The position numbers and the translations under genes are program-made. Under the pieces are notes generated by a model that was not told the DNA's origin, did not search any database, and worked only from the letters and a program-made list of their open reading frames with translations. From Clostridiales bacterium (lineage in GTDB: Bacteria > Bacillota > Clostridia > UBA1381): a stretch of 44,233 nucleotides of DNA. Shown in pieces: positions 36,634-44,233 of the stretch. The stretch's first letter is position 1. The number at the start of each line of letters is the position of its first letter. Location: NCBI GenBank assembly GCA_029219925.1, contig JAQXUJ010000057.1, forward strand, positions 1-44,233, given 5' to 3'.

Positions 36634-39213
36634 ATGGCAAAAGAAAAGCTGTCGCCCATGATGAGCAAATATTTGCAGACCAAGGAGGAATATCCGGACT
36701 GCATTTTATTCTACCGTCTCGGCGACTTCTACGAGATGTTTTTTGATGACGCGATTACCGCGTCCCGTGAGCTGGAGCTTACCCTTACGGGAAAAAGCTG
36801 CGGTCTTGAAGAACGCGCCCCTATGTGCGGCGTGCCGTTCCACAGTGCGTCAATGTATATTCAGCGGCTTGTCGCCAAAGGCTATAAGGTCGCCGTATGC
36901 GAGCAGCTGGAAGACCCGAAGGAGGCCGCCGGGCTGGTGGACCGCGGCGTAATCAAGGTCATTACGGCAGGAACCCTCACCGATGAGAGCATGCTTGACG
37001 ACCGTAAAAATAACTATCTTTGTATAATATATAAAAGTCGGGAGGGATATACTTCCCTTGCCTTCTGTGACATTTCCACCGGCGAGGTTTTTGTAACCCG
37101 CACCGGCGACAACGGCGAGGTGCTTAATGAGACGGCGCGCTATGTGCCCAGCGAAATAATAATGAACACGTCCGCAGAGGAAACCTTCCGCAGCGCTATT
37201 ACGGCGCGGATATCCGCGGATATTTCGGCATATGACGATGATTATTTTGACATATCGGAGGACGCAATAGCAGCGCAGTTTAAAAAGAGCTCGGATAACC
37301 TTGGGCTGTCCGCCGAAATGAAATCGGCGCTGTCGGCGATGATTCGGTATCTTGAACATACCCAAAAGGGACATGTTACATTTGTTGATTCCCTCAATGT
37401 TTACAGCATGTCGGAGTATATGGAGCTGGATATTGCAACCCGCAGAAATCTTGAGGTTACGGAAACAATGCGTGACAGAGCAAAAAAGGGGTCTCTTCTG
37501 TGGGTGCTGGACCGCACAAAAACCTCTATGGGCGCACGAAAGCTGAAACAATGGCTGGAAAAACCACTTATTAATCCGATTGAGATAAACAAACGCCTTC
37601 TTTCGGTGGAAGAGCTGGTCAAGAATATTATGCTGTGCGACGATTTTTCAGCGCTTCTGTCGGGGATTTATGATATTTCCCGGATAGTCAGCAGAATTTC
37701 GTTAAATTCCGCTGTTCCTAAGGACATGGTTTCCCTAAAAATGTCGCTTCTGAAGCTTCCGGAGCTTAATTATCTGCTTTCCAAAACCAAATCGCCCATC
37801 TTTGCCGAAATGAACAAAAATTTTGATTTAATGTCCGATATTGCAGAGCTTTTGGATAAGGGGCTTAACGACGAGGTTCCGGTAAGCATAAAGGACGGCG
37901 GTGTTATACGCTCCGGCTACAATGCCGAGCTGGACGAGCTGCGCCGGATTGACAAGAACGGCAGACAGTGGATTTTATCTTCAGAGGCGGCTGAGCGTGA
38001 AAAAACCGGCATTAAAAATCTAAAGATAGGCTACAACAAGGTTTTCGGTTATTATATTGAGGTTACAAAGCTCAACTCCGGTCTGGTGCCGGACAGCTAT
38101 ATACGCAAGCAAACCCTTGTTAATGCGGAGCGATATATAACGCCCGAGCTAAAAGAAATGGAGGACAAGATTTTAGGTGCGTCGGAGCGTCTGGCAGCGC
38201 TTGAAGCGCAGCTTTTCGAGGAACTCCGGGCGGCGGTTGCCGAAAATGTTGACCGCTTAAAGTGCGTCTGCGAAATAATTGCCGTAACCGACGTACTTTG
38301 CTCCCTTGCGCAGGTAGCTTTTAAATCGGGATATACCATGCCGGAGGTCACGGGCGGAAACGAGCTTATAATAAAGGACGGACGCCATCCGGTTGTTGAA
38401 AAAATGCTGCAAAACGGAATGTTCGTGCCGAATGACACTACCCTTGACACGGCAGAAAACCGGGAAATTATAATTACCGGGCCCAATATGGCGGGTAAAT
38501 CCACCTATATGCGTCAGGTTGCGCTTATAACGCTGATGGTGCAGGTGGGCAGCTTTGTTCCCGCAAGCTACGCAAAAATCGGCGTTGTGGATAAGATTTT
38601 TACACGTGTGGGCGCCTCGGACGATATTGCGCAGGGACAAAGCACCTTCATGCTGGAGATGGTGGAGGTAGCGCACATTCTGCGTAACGCCACCGAAAAA
38701 TCGCTGGTAATTCTGGACGAAATCGGACGGGGAACTTCTACCTTTGACGGGCTTTCCATAGCCTGGGCGGTGGCAGAGCATATGCAGTCGAGAATAAAGG
38801 CAAAAACTCTGTTTGCAACGCATTATCACGAGCTTACTCAGCTTGAGGACTGCCTTGACGGTATTAAGAATTATTCGGTTGCCGTAAAAAAACACGGTGA
38901 CGATATTACCTTTTTACGGAAGATTGTGCGCGGCGGTACCGACGACAGCTACGGAATCGAGGTTGCGGCACTGGCAGGCGTACCGCGGACAGTAATAAAG
39001 CGTGCGAGAGAAATTTTAAAAAAGGTGGAAAACGGCGATTCGGAAGGTATCTGCAAGGCAAAAAAGACTCCGGAATCCTCACCGCAGCTTGATCTTACCG
39101 ACAATACTGCGGCGGAAATTTATCAGGAGCTGTGCGATATGGACGTTACTACATATACGCCAATTGAGGCTCTAAATAAGCTGTACGAATTATCAAAAAA
39201 AGCTAAGGATTAA
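36634..39213 (+). CDS. mutS: DNA mismatch repair protein MutS
   Basis: YRLGDFYEMFFDDA, ITGPNMAGKSTYMRQVALI Walker A, LDEIGRGTSTFDGLSIAWA, FATHYHELTQLE. Confidence 0.98.
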   Translation: MAKEKLSPMMSKYLQTKEEYPDCILFYRLGDFYEMFFDDAITASRELELTLTGKSCGLEERAPMCGVPFHSASMYIQRLVAKGYKVAVCEQLEDPKEAAGLVDRGVIKVITAGTLTDESMLDDRKNNYLCIIYKSREGYTSLAFCDISTGEVFVTRTGDNGEVLNETARYVPSEIIMNTSAEETFRSAITARISADISAYDDDYFDISEDAIAAQFKKSSDNLGLSAEMKSALSAMIRYLEHTQKGHVTFVDSLNVYSMSEYMELDIATRRNLEVTETMRDRAKKGSLLWVLDRTKTSMGARKLKQWLEKPLINPIEINKRLLSVEELVKNIMLCDDFSALLSGIYDISRIVSRISLNSAVPKDMVSLKMSLLKLPELNYLLSKTKSPIFAEMNKNFDLMSDIAELLDKGLNDEVPVSIKDGGVIRSGYNAELDELRRIDKNGRQWILSSEAAEREKTGIKNLKIGYNKVFGYYIEVTKLNSGLVPDSYIRKQTLVNAERYITPELKEMEDKILGASERLAALEAQLFEELRAAVAENVDRLKCVCEIIAVTDVLCSLAQVAFKSGYTMPEVTGGNELIIKDGRHPVVEKMLQNGMFVPNDTTLDTAENREIIITGPNMAGKSTYMRQVALITLMVQVGSFVPASYAKIGVVDKIFTRVGASDDIAQGQSTFMLEMVEVAHILRNATEKSLVILDEIGRGTSTFDGLSIAWAVAEHMQSRIKAKTLFATHYHELTQLEDCLDGIKNYSVAVKKHGDDITFLRKIVRGGTDDSYGIEVAALAGVPRTVIKRAREILKKVENGDSEGICKAKKTPESSPQLDLTDNTAAEIYQELCDMDVTTYTPIEALNKLYELSKKAKD

Positions 39214-39215
39214 CA

Positions 39216-39334
39216 GCAGAAAACAGGCTATCCATATCCTCACCGGAACTCTTTTTTCTCCGGTTAGGGCAGGAACGCCCGAAACCTTCTGCACATCGGA
39301 TTTGTGCCGCCTCATGGCGGCGGAATGGAGATTA
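39216..39334 (+). promoter_or_regulatory. Structured mutS-mutL intergenic leader
   Basis: GCAGAA (39216-39221)/TTCTGC (39287-39292) encloses ACCGGA (39242-39247)/TCCGGT (39259-39264) and GGGC (39267-39270)/GCCC (39277-39280), then hairpin GCCGCCtcatGGCGGC. Confidence 0.4.
39298..39334 (+). repeat. Dispersed intra-operon element, partial copy C (3' hairpin + RBS module only)
   Basis: GGATTTGTGCCGCCtcatGGCGGCGGAATGGAGATTA matches the 3' end of copies A and B with a changed loop and conserved stem. Confidence 0.75.
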
Positions 39335-39336
39335 GA

Positions 39337-41340
39337 ATGGGAATTATTAATGTTCTTCCAAATGAAATATCCAATAAAATAGCCGCAGGCGAAGTGGTGG
39401 AGCGCCCCGCGTCGGTAGTTAAGGAGCTGGTGGAAAACTCCATTGACGCAGGCAGCACCGTTATCGGCGTTGAAATCAAAAAAGGCGGCGTTACATATAT
39501 CCGCGTCAGCGATAACGGCAAAGGCATGTCACGGGAGGACGCTGAAATCGCATTTCTGCGCCACGCAACAAGTAAAATTCACACCGCCGATGATTTGGAC
39601 GCAATCTACACTCTGGGATTCCGCGGCGAAGCCCTTTCAAGCATAGGCGCTGTTTCCCAGTCGGAAATGTTCACCAAACGCCGCGAGGACGAGGCGGGTT
39701 CACACATTTCCTGCATAGGCGGCGAAATCACCAGCAGCAGAGAGGACGGCATGCCGGACGGTACCACCTTTGAAGTTCGCAACCTGTTTTTCAATACGCC
39801 GGCAAGAATGAATTTCTTAAAGCGTGATGCAACCGAAGCGGCGGCAATAACCGACATAATGGAACGGTTTATTCTGTCCCATCCCGAAATATCATTCCGA
39901 TATGTTGTGGACGGAAAGGAAAAATACTTTACTGCGGGAGATAACAACCTTGCCGGCAGTATTTATGCCGTCTACGGAAAGAGCTACGTAAATTCGGTTA
40001 TTCCCGTTGACTACCGCACCGAGCTTGTAACCATTTCCGGCATGATAGGCAAGGGCGACGCCGCAAGACCAAACAGAAATTATCAGAGCTTTTTCGTAAA
40101 CCGCCGCTATGTAAAAAGCATGAGGCTTTCCAACACGGCGGAAGCGGCGTACAAAAATCAAATTATGATTAATAAGCACCCCATGCTGGTGCTGAATATT
40201 GAAATTGACCCCAAGCTTACCAACGTCAACGTTCACCCAACCAAGCTGGAGGTGAAGTTTTCCCATGACGAAGAGGTCTTTCGCGCGCTGTTTCATGCTG
40301 TTGAAAACGCCCTGTATGCAATCCCCAATGTCCCAAAAATTGAGCGCAGGGAGGCACCGTCGGAATTTATCCGAGATAAATCCGATACGGCGGAGCAGAT
40401 AGCCTTTCCCTCCGCCGAGACCCAAAGAGCAGAGCCGTCAAAGGCGCCGGAGACTAAGACCGTGACGGAGCCTTCTCCCAATAACATACCGGCAGCCGCA
40501 AAGCCGCAAAGCACAAGACCGACAGCTGATGATATTAAGGTCAAGCCCTTCACAAGCTATGCTCTTGACATGGATAAGGATTACTTCCGGCGTAAACGCG
40601 CCGAGATGGTTGGAGGAGAATCATCACAAGGGAAGGACGATACCCTGTCCGAGGTGGGGGAAAATATCAAAGTAAAAATTCTCACCTCTAAAGAATCGGG
40701 AACCATGTTTAAACCCACTCCCGAAGAGAAACCGAAAGAAAATAAAGGCTGGGACTTTGACCGTGCAGCGCTGCGGATTGTGGGACAGCTGTTCGACACA
40801 TATATTATCGCACAGTCCAATGATACGATAATTCTTGCTGACCAGCATGCCGCCCACGAACGGTTAAAATATGAGGAATTAAAAAAGGAGCTTGCCGAGC
40901 ACAAGGTAACCTCACAGATGCTTTTGGTGCCGGTTGCGGTGGATGTCAGCTCCGGCGAACATGCTGTCTTTACCGAAAATGCCGCAAGATTTGCCGAGCT
41001 GGGTTTTGAGATTGAGGAATTCGGCGATAATTCGCTTATAATTAGAGCAACGCCGGAACCCCTTGATGAAGAAGATTTAAAACAGCTTGTACTTGAAATT
41101 ATTGATAAAATGGCAAAAGGAAGCCGCGATCTGATTTCGGATAAGATGGAGCGGGCACTTTATACCATTGCATGTAAAGCGGCGATAAAGGCAAATCATA
41201 AATACGACAACAAGCAGCTGGAATCGCTTTTAAACGCAGTGCTGGATTTGGGGAATATAAATACCTGTCCCCACGGACGTCCCATAATAATTACCATGAC
41301 AAAAAAGGAGCTTGAACGGGAATTTAAACGGATAATATAA
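39337..41340 (+). CDS. mutL: DNA mismatch repair protein MutL
   Basis: MGIINVLPNEISNKIAAGEVVERPASVVKELVENSIDAG, GFRGEALSSI; C-terminal endonuclease motifs DQHAAHERLKYEE, ACKAAIKANHK, CPHGRPI. Start placed at 39337. Confidence 0.98.
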   Translation: MGIINVLPNEISNKIAAGEVVERPASVVKELVENSIDAGSTVIGVEIKKGGVTYIRVSDNGKGMSREDAEIAFLRHATSKIHTADDLDAIYTLGFRGEALSSIGAVSQSEMFTKRREDEAGSHISCIGGEITSSREDGMPDGTTFEVRNLFFNTPARMNFLKRDATEAAAITDIMERFILSHPEISFRYVVDGKEKYFTAGDNNLAGSIYAVYGKSYVNSVIPVDYRTELVTISGMIGKGDAARPNRNYQSFFVNRRYVKSMRLSNTAEAAYKNQIMINKHPMLVLNIEIDPKLTNVNVHPTKLEVKFSHDEEVFRALFHAVENALYAIPNVPKIERREAPSEFIRDKSDTAEQIAFPSAETQRAEPSKAPETKTVTEPSPNNIPAAAKPQSTRPTADDIKVKPFTSYALDMDKDYFRRKRAEMVGGESSQGKDDTLSEVGENIKVKILTSKESGTMFKPTPEEKPKENKGWDFDRAALRIVGQLFDTYIIAQSNDTIILADQHAAHERLKYEELKKELAEHKVTSQMLLVPVAVDVSSGEHAVFTENAARFAELGFEIEEFGDNSLIIRATPEPLDEEDLKQLVLEIIDKMAKGSRDLISDKMERALYTIACKAAIKANHKYDNKQLESLLNAVLDLGNINTCPHGRPIIITMTKKELEREFKRII

Positions 41341-41341
41341 C

Positions 41342-41417
41342 CCTGCCTGTTTCACCGGCATTTATACAGGTACGGCATACCGTGAGCATACCGGTTTATC
41401 TTTCAATGAAAGGCAGG
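41342..41417 (+). promoter_or_regulatory. SD-sequestering stem-loop leader of miaA
   Basis: CCTGCC-tg-TTTCA (41342-41354) pairs with TGAAA-GGCAGG (41407-41417); inner ACCGG/CCGGT and ACGGcataCCGT; the 3' arm is the presumptive SD of miaA. Confidence 0.5.
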
Positions 41418-41422
41418 ATAAT

Positions 41423-42346
41423 ATGAAGATACCTCTTATAGTTATAGCCGGTCCGACAGCGTCGGGAAAGACGGCTTTATCTGTTGAGCTTGCACTGCGG
41501 CTGGACGGAGAAATTGTGTCGGCGGACAGCATGCAGATTTATAAATACATGAATATCGGCACCGCAAAGCCCACTCCCGAGGAGCGGTGCGGCATACCCC
41601 ATCATATGATGGATTTCCTTGACCCAAGCGAGAACTTTTCCGCAGCGGATTACTGCGGACGCGCCCATGGGATTATTGCTGATATATCAGCACGGGGAAA
41701 GCAGGCGATTGTTGTGGGCGGCACGGGACTTTATATTGATTCTCTTATTAATAACGTGAATTTCGGTGAAGAAAATGTAAACCCCATACTCCGCCGCCGG
41801 CTTTTTGACCTTGCGGAAAGCGAGGGATATGAGGCTGTTCATAAAAAGCTTGCCGAGGTTGACCCCGAATCGGCGGCAAAATATCATCCGAATAATATAA
41901 GGCGCATTATCCGCGCCCTTGAATTTTACATGACAACGGGAGAAACCATTTCGTCTCATGCTCATAAGGAAAAGACCTCACCATATGACAGCGTGTATTT
42001 CTGCATAAATTGGAGCAGGGAGGCGCTGTATGAAAGAATAAATGCCCGCGTTGATATTATGCTGCGCGATGGTCTTGAACAGGAAGCCCGCGGATTTTAT
42101 GAAAAGTATAAAGACATGGATTTAACCTCCATGCAAAGCATCGGCTATAAGGAATTTTTCGCCTATTTTGAAGGAAAAGCGACTCTTGACGAAACGACGG
42201 AGCTTATAAAAACCCGTTCACGGCAATATGCCAAGCGCCAGATGACATGGTTCCGACGCAATAAGGAAATTTACCGGCTTACTCCCGGCGATCATATGTG
42301 TGAGGAGGCTCTGGACGTTATATCCCGCCATTTTGATAAAAATTAA
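41423..42346 (+). CDS. miaA: tRNA dimethylallyltransferase
   Basis: VIAGPTASGKTALSVELA, SADSMQIYKYMNIGTAKPT, VGGTGLYIDSL, RQYAKRQMTWFR. Confidence 0.97.
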   Translation: MKIPLIVIAGPTASGKTALSVELALRLDGEIVSADSMQIYKYMNIGTAKPTPEERCGIPHHMMDFLDPSENFSAADYCGRAHGIIADISARGKQAIVVGGTGLYIDSLINNVNFGEENVNPILRRRLFDLAESEGYEAVHKKLAEVDPESAAKYHPNNIRRIIRALEFYMTTGETISSHAHKEKTSPYDSVYFCINWSREALYERINARVDIMLRDGLEQEARGFYEKYKDMDLTSMQSIGYKEFFAYFEGKATLDETTELIKTRSRQYAKRQMTWFRRNKEIYRLTPGDHMCEEALDVISRHFDKN

Positions 42347-42390
42347 ATGTGCCCCATGATGCAAATTAACATCATGAGGGCACATTATTT
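42347..42390. terminator. Bidirectional terminator
   Basis: ATGTGCCCcATGATGcaaattaaCATCATgaGGGCACAT followed by a T-rich tract. Confidence 0.88.
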
Positions 42391-42391
42391 T

Positions 42392-42862
42392 TTATTTTAT
42401 ACTATATTCGATTACTGCGGTTTCACCGGCGCGGACATTGCCGGGTATGGGCTTAAAGCTTTTAATATCGCTGATGTTAGTGATTACAATAGGCGTGTAA
42501 ATCTCGTATCCCTTTTCCCTCAGAAAGTTTATATCGGTTTCGCACAGTACGTCGCCTGCCTTAACCTTATCTCCGCTTTTTACCTTTGGCGAAAATCCTT
42601 CGCCCTTAAGCTCAACCGTATTCAGTCCGATATGCACCAAAATATCCAGTCCGTCAGATGACTGTATCGAATATGCGTGCAGGGTGTCGAAAACCTGTAC
42701 AACCACGCCATCCACAGGAGATTTTACGACATTGTCGGTGGGTATTACCGCCACACCGTCCCCAAGCATTTTTTCGGCAAAAACCGGGTCCGGCACCTGA
42801 TCCAGCATAATACAGTCGCCGTCCTGGGTTGAAAGTATGGTTTTTGTTTTTCTTCCAAACAT
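42392..42862 (-). CDS. crr: PTS glucose-type EIIA component (Crr-like)
   Basis: DVVKSPVDGVVVQVFDTLHAYSIQSSDGLDILVHIGLNTVELKGEGF; start MFGRKTK at 42862. Confidence 0.94.
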   Translation of the reverse strand: MFGRKTKTILSTQDGDCIMLDQVPDPVFAEKMLGDGVAVIPTDNVVKSPVDGVVVQVFDTLHAYSIQSSDGLDILVHIGLNTVELKGEGFSPKVKSGDKVKAGDVLCETDINFLREKGYEIYTPIVITNISDIKSFKPIPGNVRAGETAVIEYSIK

Positions 42863-42864
42863 AT

Positions 42865-43019
42865 TAATCCTCCATTCCGCCGCCGTGCGGCGGCACAAAT
42901 CCAACGTAAAAAAGAAGCAAGCAGATTGCCACTTTGCAACGAGCGGTGCTGTACGAGTGTACCGCCCCGAGCAAAAAGCGGTAAGATGAGCAGCTTATTT
43001 TTCACGTTAATCCTCCATT
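42865..43019 (-). repeat. Dispersed intra-operon element, copy B (~145 bp)
   Basis: Near-identical to copy A; flanked by AATGGAGGATTAA on both sides; immediately precedes the crr start codon. Confidence 0.9.
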
Positions 43020-43135
43020 TCTGCACTTTACATAATAAAAATTATTTTAAAAGAAACAGACGGCTTGCTGTGGAATTTCCCTAAGTGCGCAATAGAAGGC
43101 GTCCGATTTCTCCGCATTAATTTTCCCTGATTTTC

Positions 43136-44233
43136 CTAATCATATGCGCAGCATTCCCTTATGGTTTTGCGCACCTCCAGGACCCGTCCGGGAGAAACGG
43201 AAAGCTCGTCAACACCCATTTTCACAAATTCCGGAATCAGCTCCAAATCTGCGCCAAGCTCGCCGCATATTCCCGTCCAAATTCCCTTTTCATGGGAATT
43301 TTTTACTACAAGTTCAATCATTCTCAAAACTGCTTCATGATGAATGTCCATAAATTCCGCAATACTGCCGTTTTGTCTGTCCATTGCAAGGGTGTACTGC
43401 GTAAGGTCGTTGGTGCCGATGGAAAAGAAATCGGCATGCTCGGCAAGCTTATCGGAAATCATAACCGCTGCCGGTGTCTCTATCATTATGCCCACAGGAA
43501 TATTTTTCGCAAAGGGTATGCCCTCTGCCGAAAGCTCTGCTTTTGCCTCTTCAAATACCTTTTTTGCCTCGGTAATCTCCTTGACCGATACAATCATCGG
43601 CAGCATAATCATTATATTCCCAAACGCAGACGCATGTAAAATTGCCCGGAGCTGCGTTTTGAAAATGTCCCGTCTTGTAAGACATATTCGTATTGCACGC
43701 ATACCAAGCGCCGGATTTTCCTCGTCCTCCAGCCCGAAATAGTCGATTTTCTTGTCCGCGCCTATGTCCAGCGTCCTTATAATGACAGGCTTTTCGCCCA
43801 TGCCGCGGCATACCTTTTTGTATGCCTCAAACTGTACCTCTTCGCTCGGAAAATCATTGCTTTCAAGATACAAAAACTCACTTCGGAGCAGCCCTATTCC
43901 TTCCGCATCATTGACAATAACGCTTCCTAAATCGGCAGGCGTACCGATATTGGCATACAGCTTTACCGTTTTTCCGTCAACGGTGACCGTGGGTTTGTCC
44001 TTCAGTTCCTTCAAAAGCTCCCGCTGTTCGTCTTTTCCGCGCTTTTTCTCCCTCAACATTTTAAGAGTCTTCTCATCCGGGTCAATGTATACCAATCCGG
44101 TATATCCGTCAACGGCGGCATCCCTGCCGTCCAGCTCCGGCGACAGATGTACTCCGATTATCGCCGGTATATTCATGGACCGGGCAAGTATTGCCGTGTG
44201 TGACGCAGGACTGCCTTTTTCGGTAACAAAAGC
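43136..44233 (-). CDS. ptsI: Phosphoenolpyruvate-protein phosphotransferase (enzyme I), 5' part outside the window
   Basis: Frame is open to the window edge: AFVTEKGSPASHTAILARSMNIPAIIG (active-site His region), GIGLLRSEFLYL, GIMIETPAA, SIGTNDLTQYTLAMDR, CGELGAD. Confidence 0.97.
   Translation of the reverse strand, partial: AFVTEKGSPASHTAILARSMNIPAIIGVHLSPELDGRDAAVDGYTGLVYIDPDEKTLKMLREKKRGKDEQRELLKELKDKPTVTVDGKTVKLYANIGTPADLGSVIVNDAEGIGLLRSEFLYLESNDFPSEEVQFEAYKKVCRGMGEKPVIIRTLDIGADKKIDYFGLEDEENPALGMRAIRICLTRRDIFKTQLRAILHASAFGNIMIMLPMIVSVKEITEAKKVFEEAKAELSAEGIPFAKNIPVGIMIETPAAVMISDKLAEHADFFSIGTNDLTQYTLAMDRQNGSIAEFMDIHHEAVLRMIELVVKNSHEKGIWTGICGELGADLELIPEFVKMGVDELSVSPGRVLEVRKTIRECCAYD

Noticed and set aside
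42745-43026. 93-aa minus ORF spanning repeat copy B and the crr start
   Set aside because: Its distal half is an out-of-frame reading of crr. Only the element-encoded first ~46 codons are of interest, and they are discussed under the repeat.
1-44233. CRISPR arrays, tRNAs, transposases, prophage or toxin-antitoxin genes
   Set aside because: Looked for regularly spaced repeats, tRNA-like cloverleaf/CCA signatures and characteristic proteins; none found by eye.

Overview
This 44 kb window comes from the chromosome of a Clostridia-type, spore-forming anaerobe. It is densely packed with mostly housekeeping genes. Left to right: glycogen phosphorylase and synthase; feoAB; a tRNA-dihydrouridine synthase; an L,D-transpeptidase; a response regulator / histidine kinase / GerMN operon with a ComEA-like HhH gene; a DacF-type D,D-carboxypeptidase; a ten-gene [FeFe]-hydrogenase locus (HydABC-like trimer with embedded signalling genes, including a second, divergent sensory-type hydrogenase); rmuC; nif3-like; trmK; a trmK-serS intergenic region with clustered DnaA-box-like 9-mers (candidate oriC); serS; parB/parA with two parS-like palindromes; a GerA-type germinant-receptor operon with an unlisted 56-aa two-helix ORF (candidate D subunit); rnpB (RNase P RNA); a metallophosphoesterase; miaB-ylbF-mutS-mutL-miaA; and crr plus the truncated ptsI. 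No tRNA, CRISPR, transposase or prophage genes were recognised. The best follow-ups are: (1) the candidate oriC/parS region with no dnaA in the window; (2) the sensory-hydrogenase signalling module; (3) a dispersed ~145-bp intra-operon element (two near-full copies and one partial) with conserved hairpins, a small ORF and the RBS of the downstream gene; (4) several structured 5' leaders with mutually exclusive stems; (5) the small GerD-subunit-like ORF. All calls come from reading the sequence and ORF translations. No database searches or folding programs were run.
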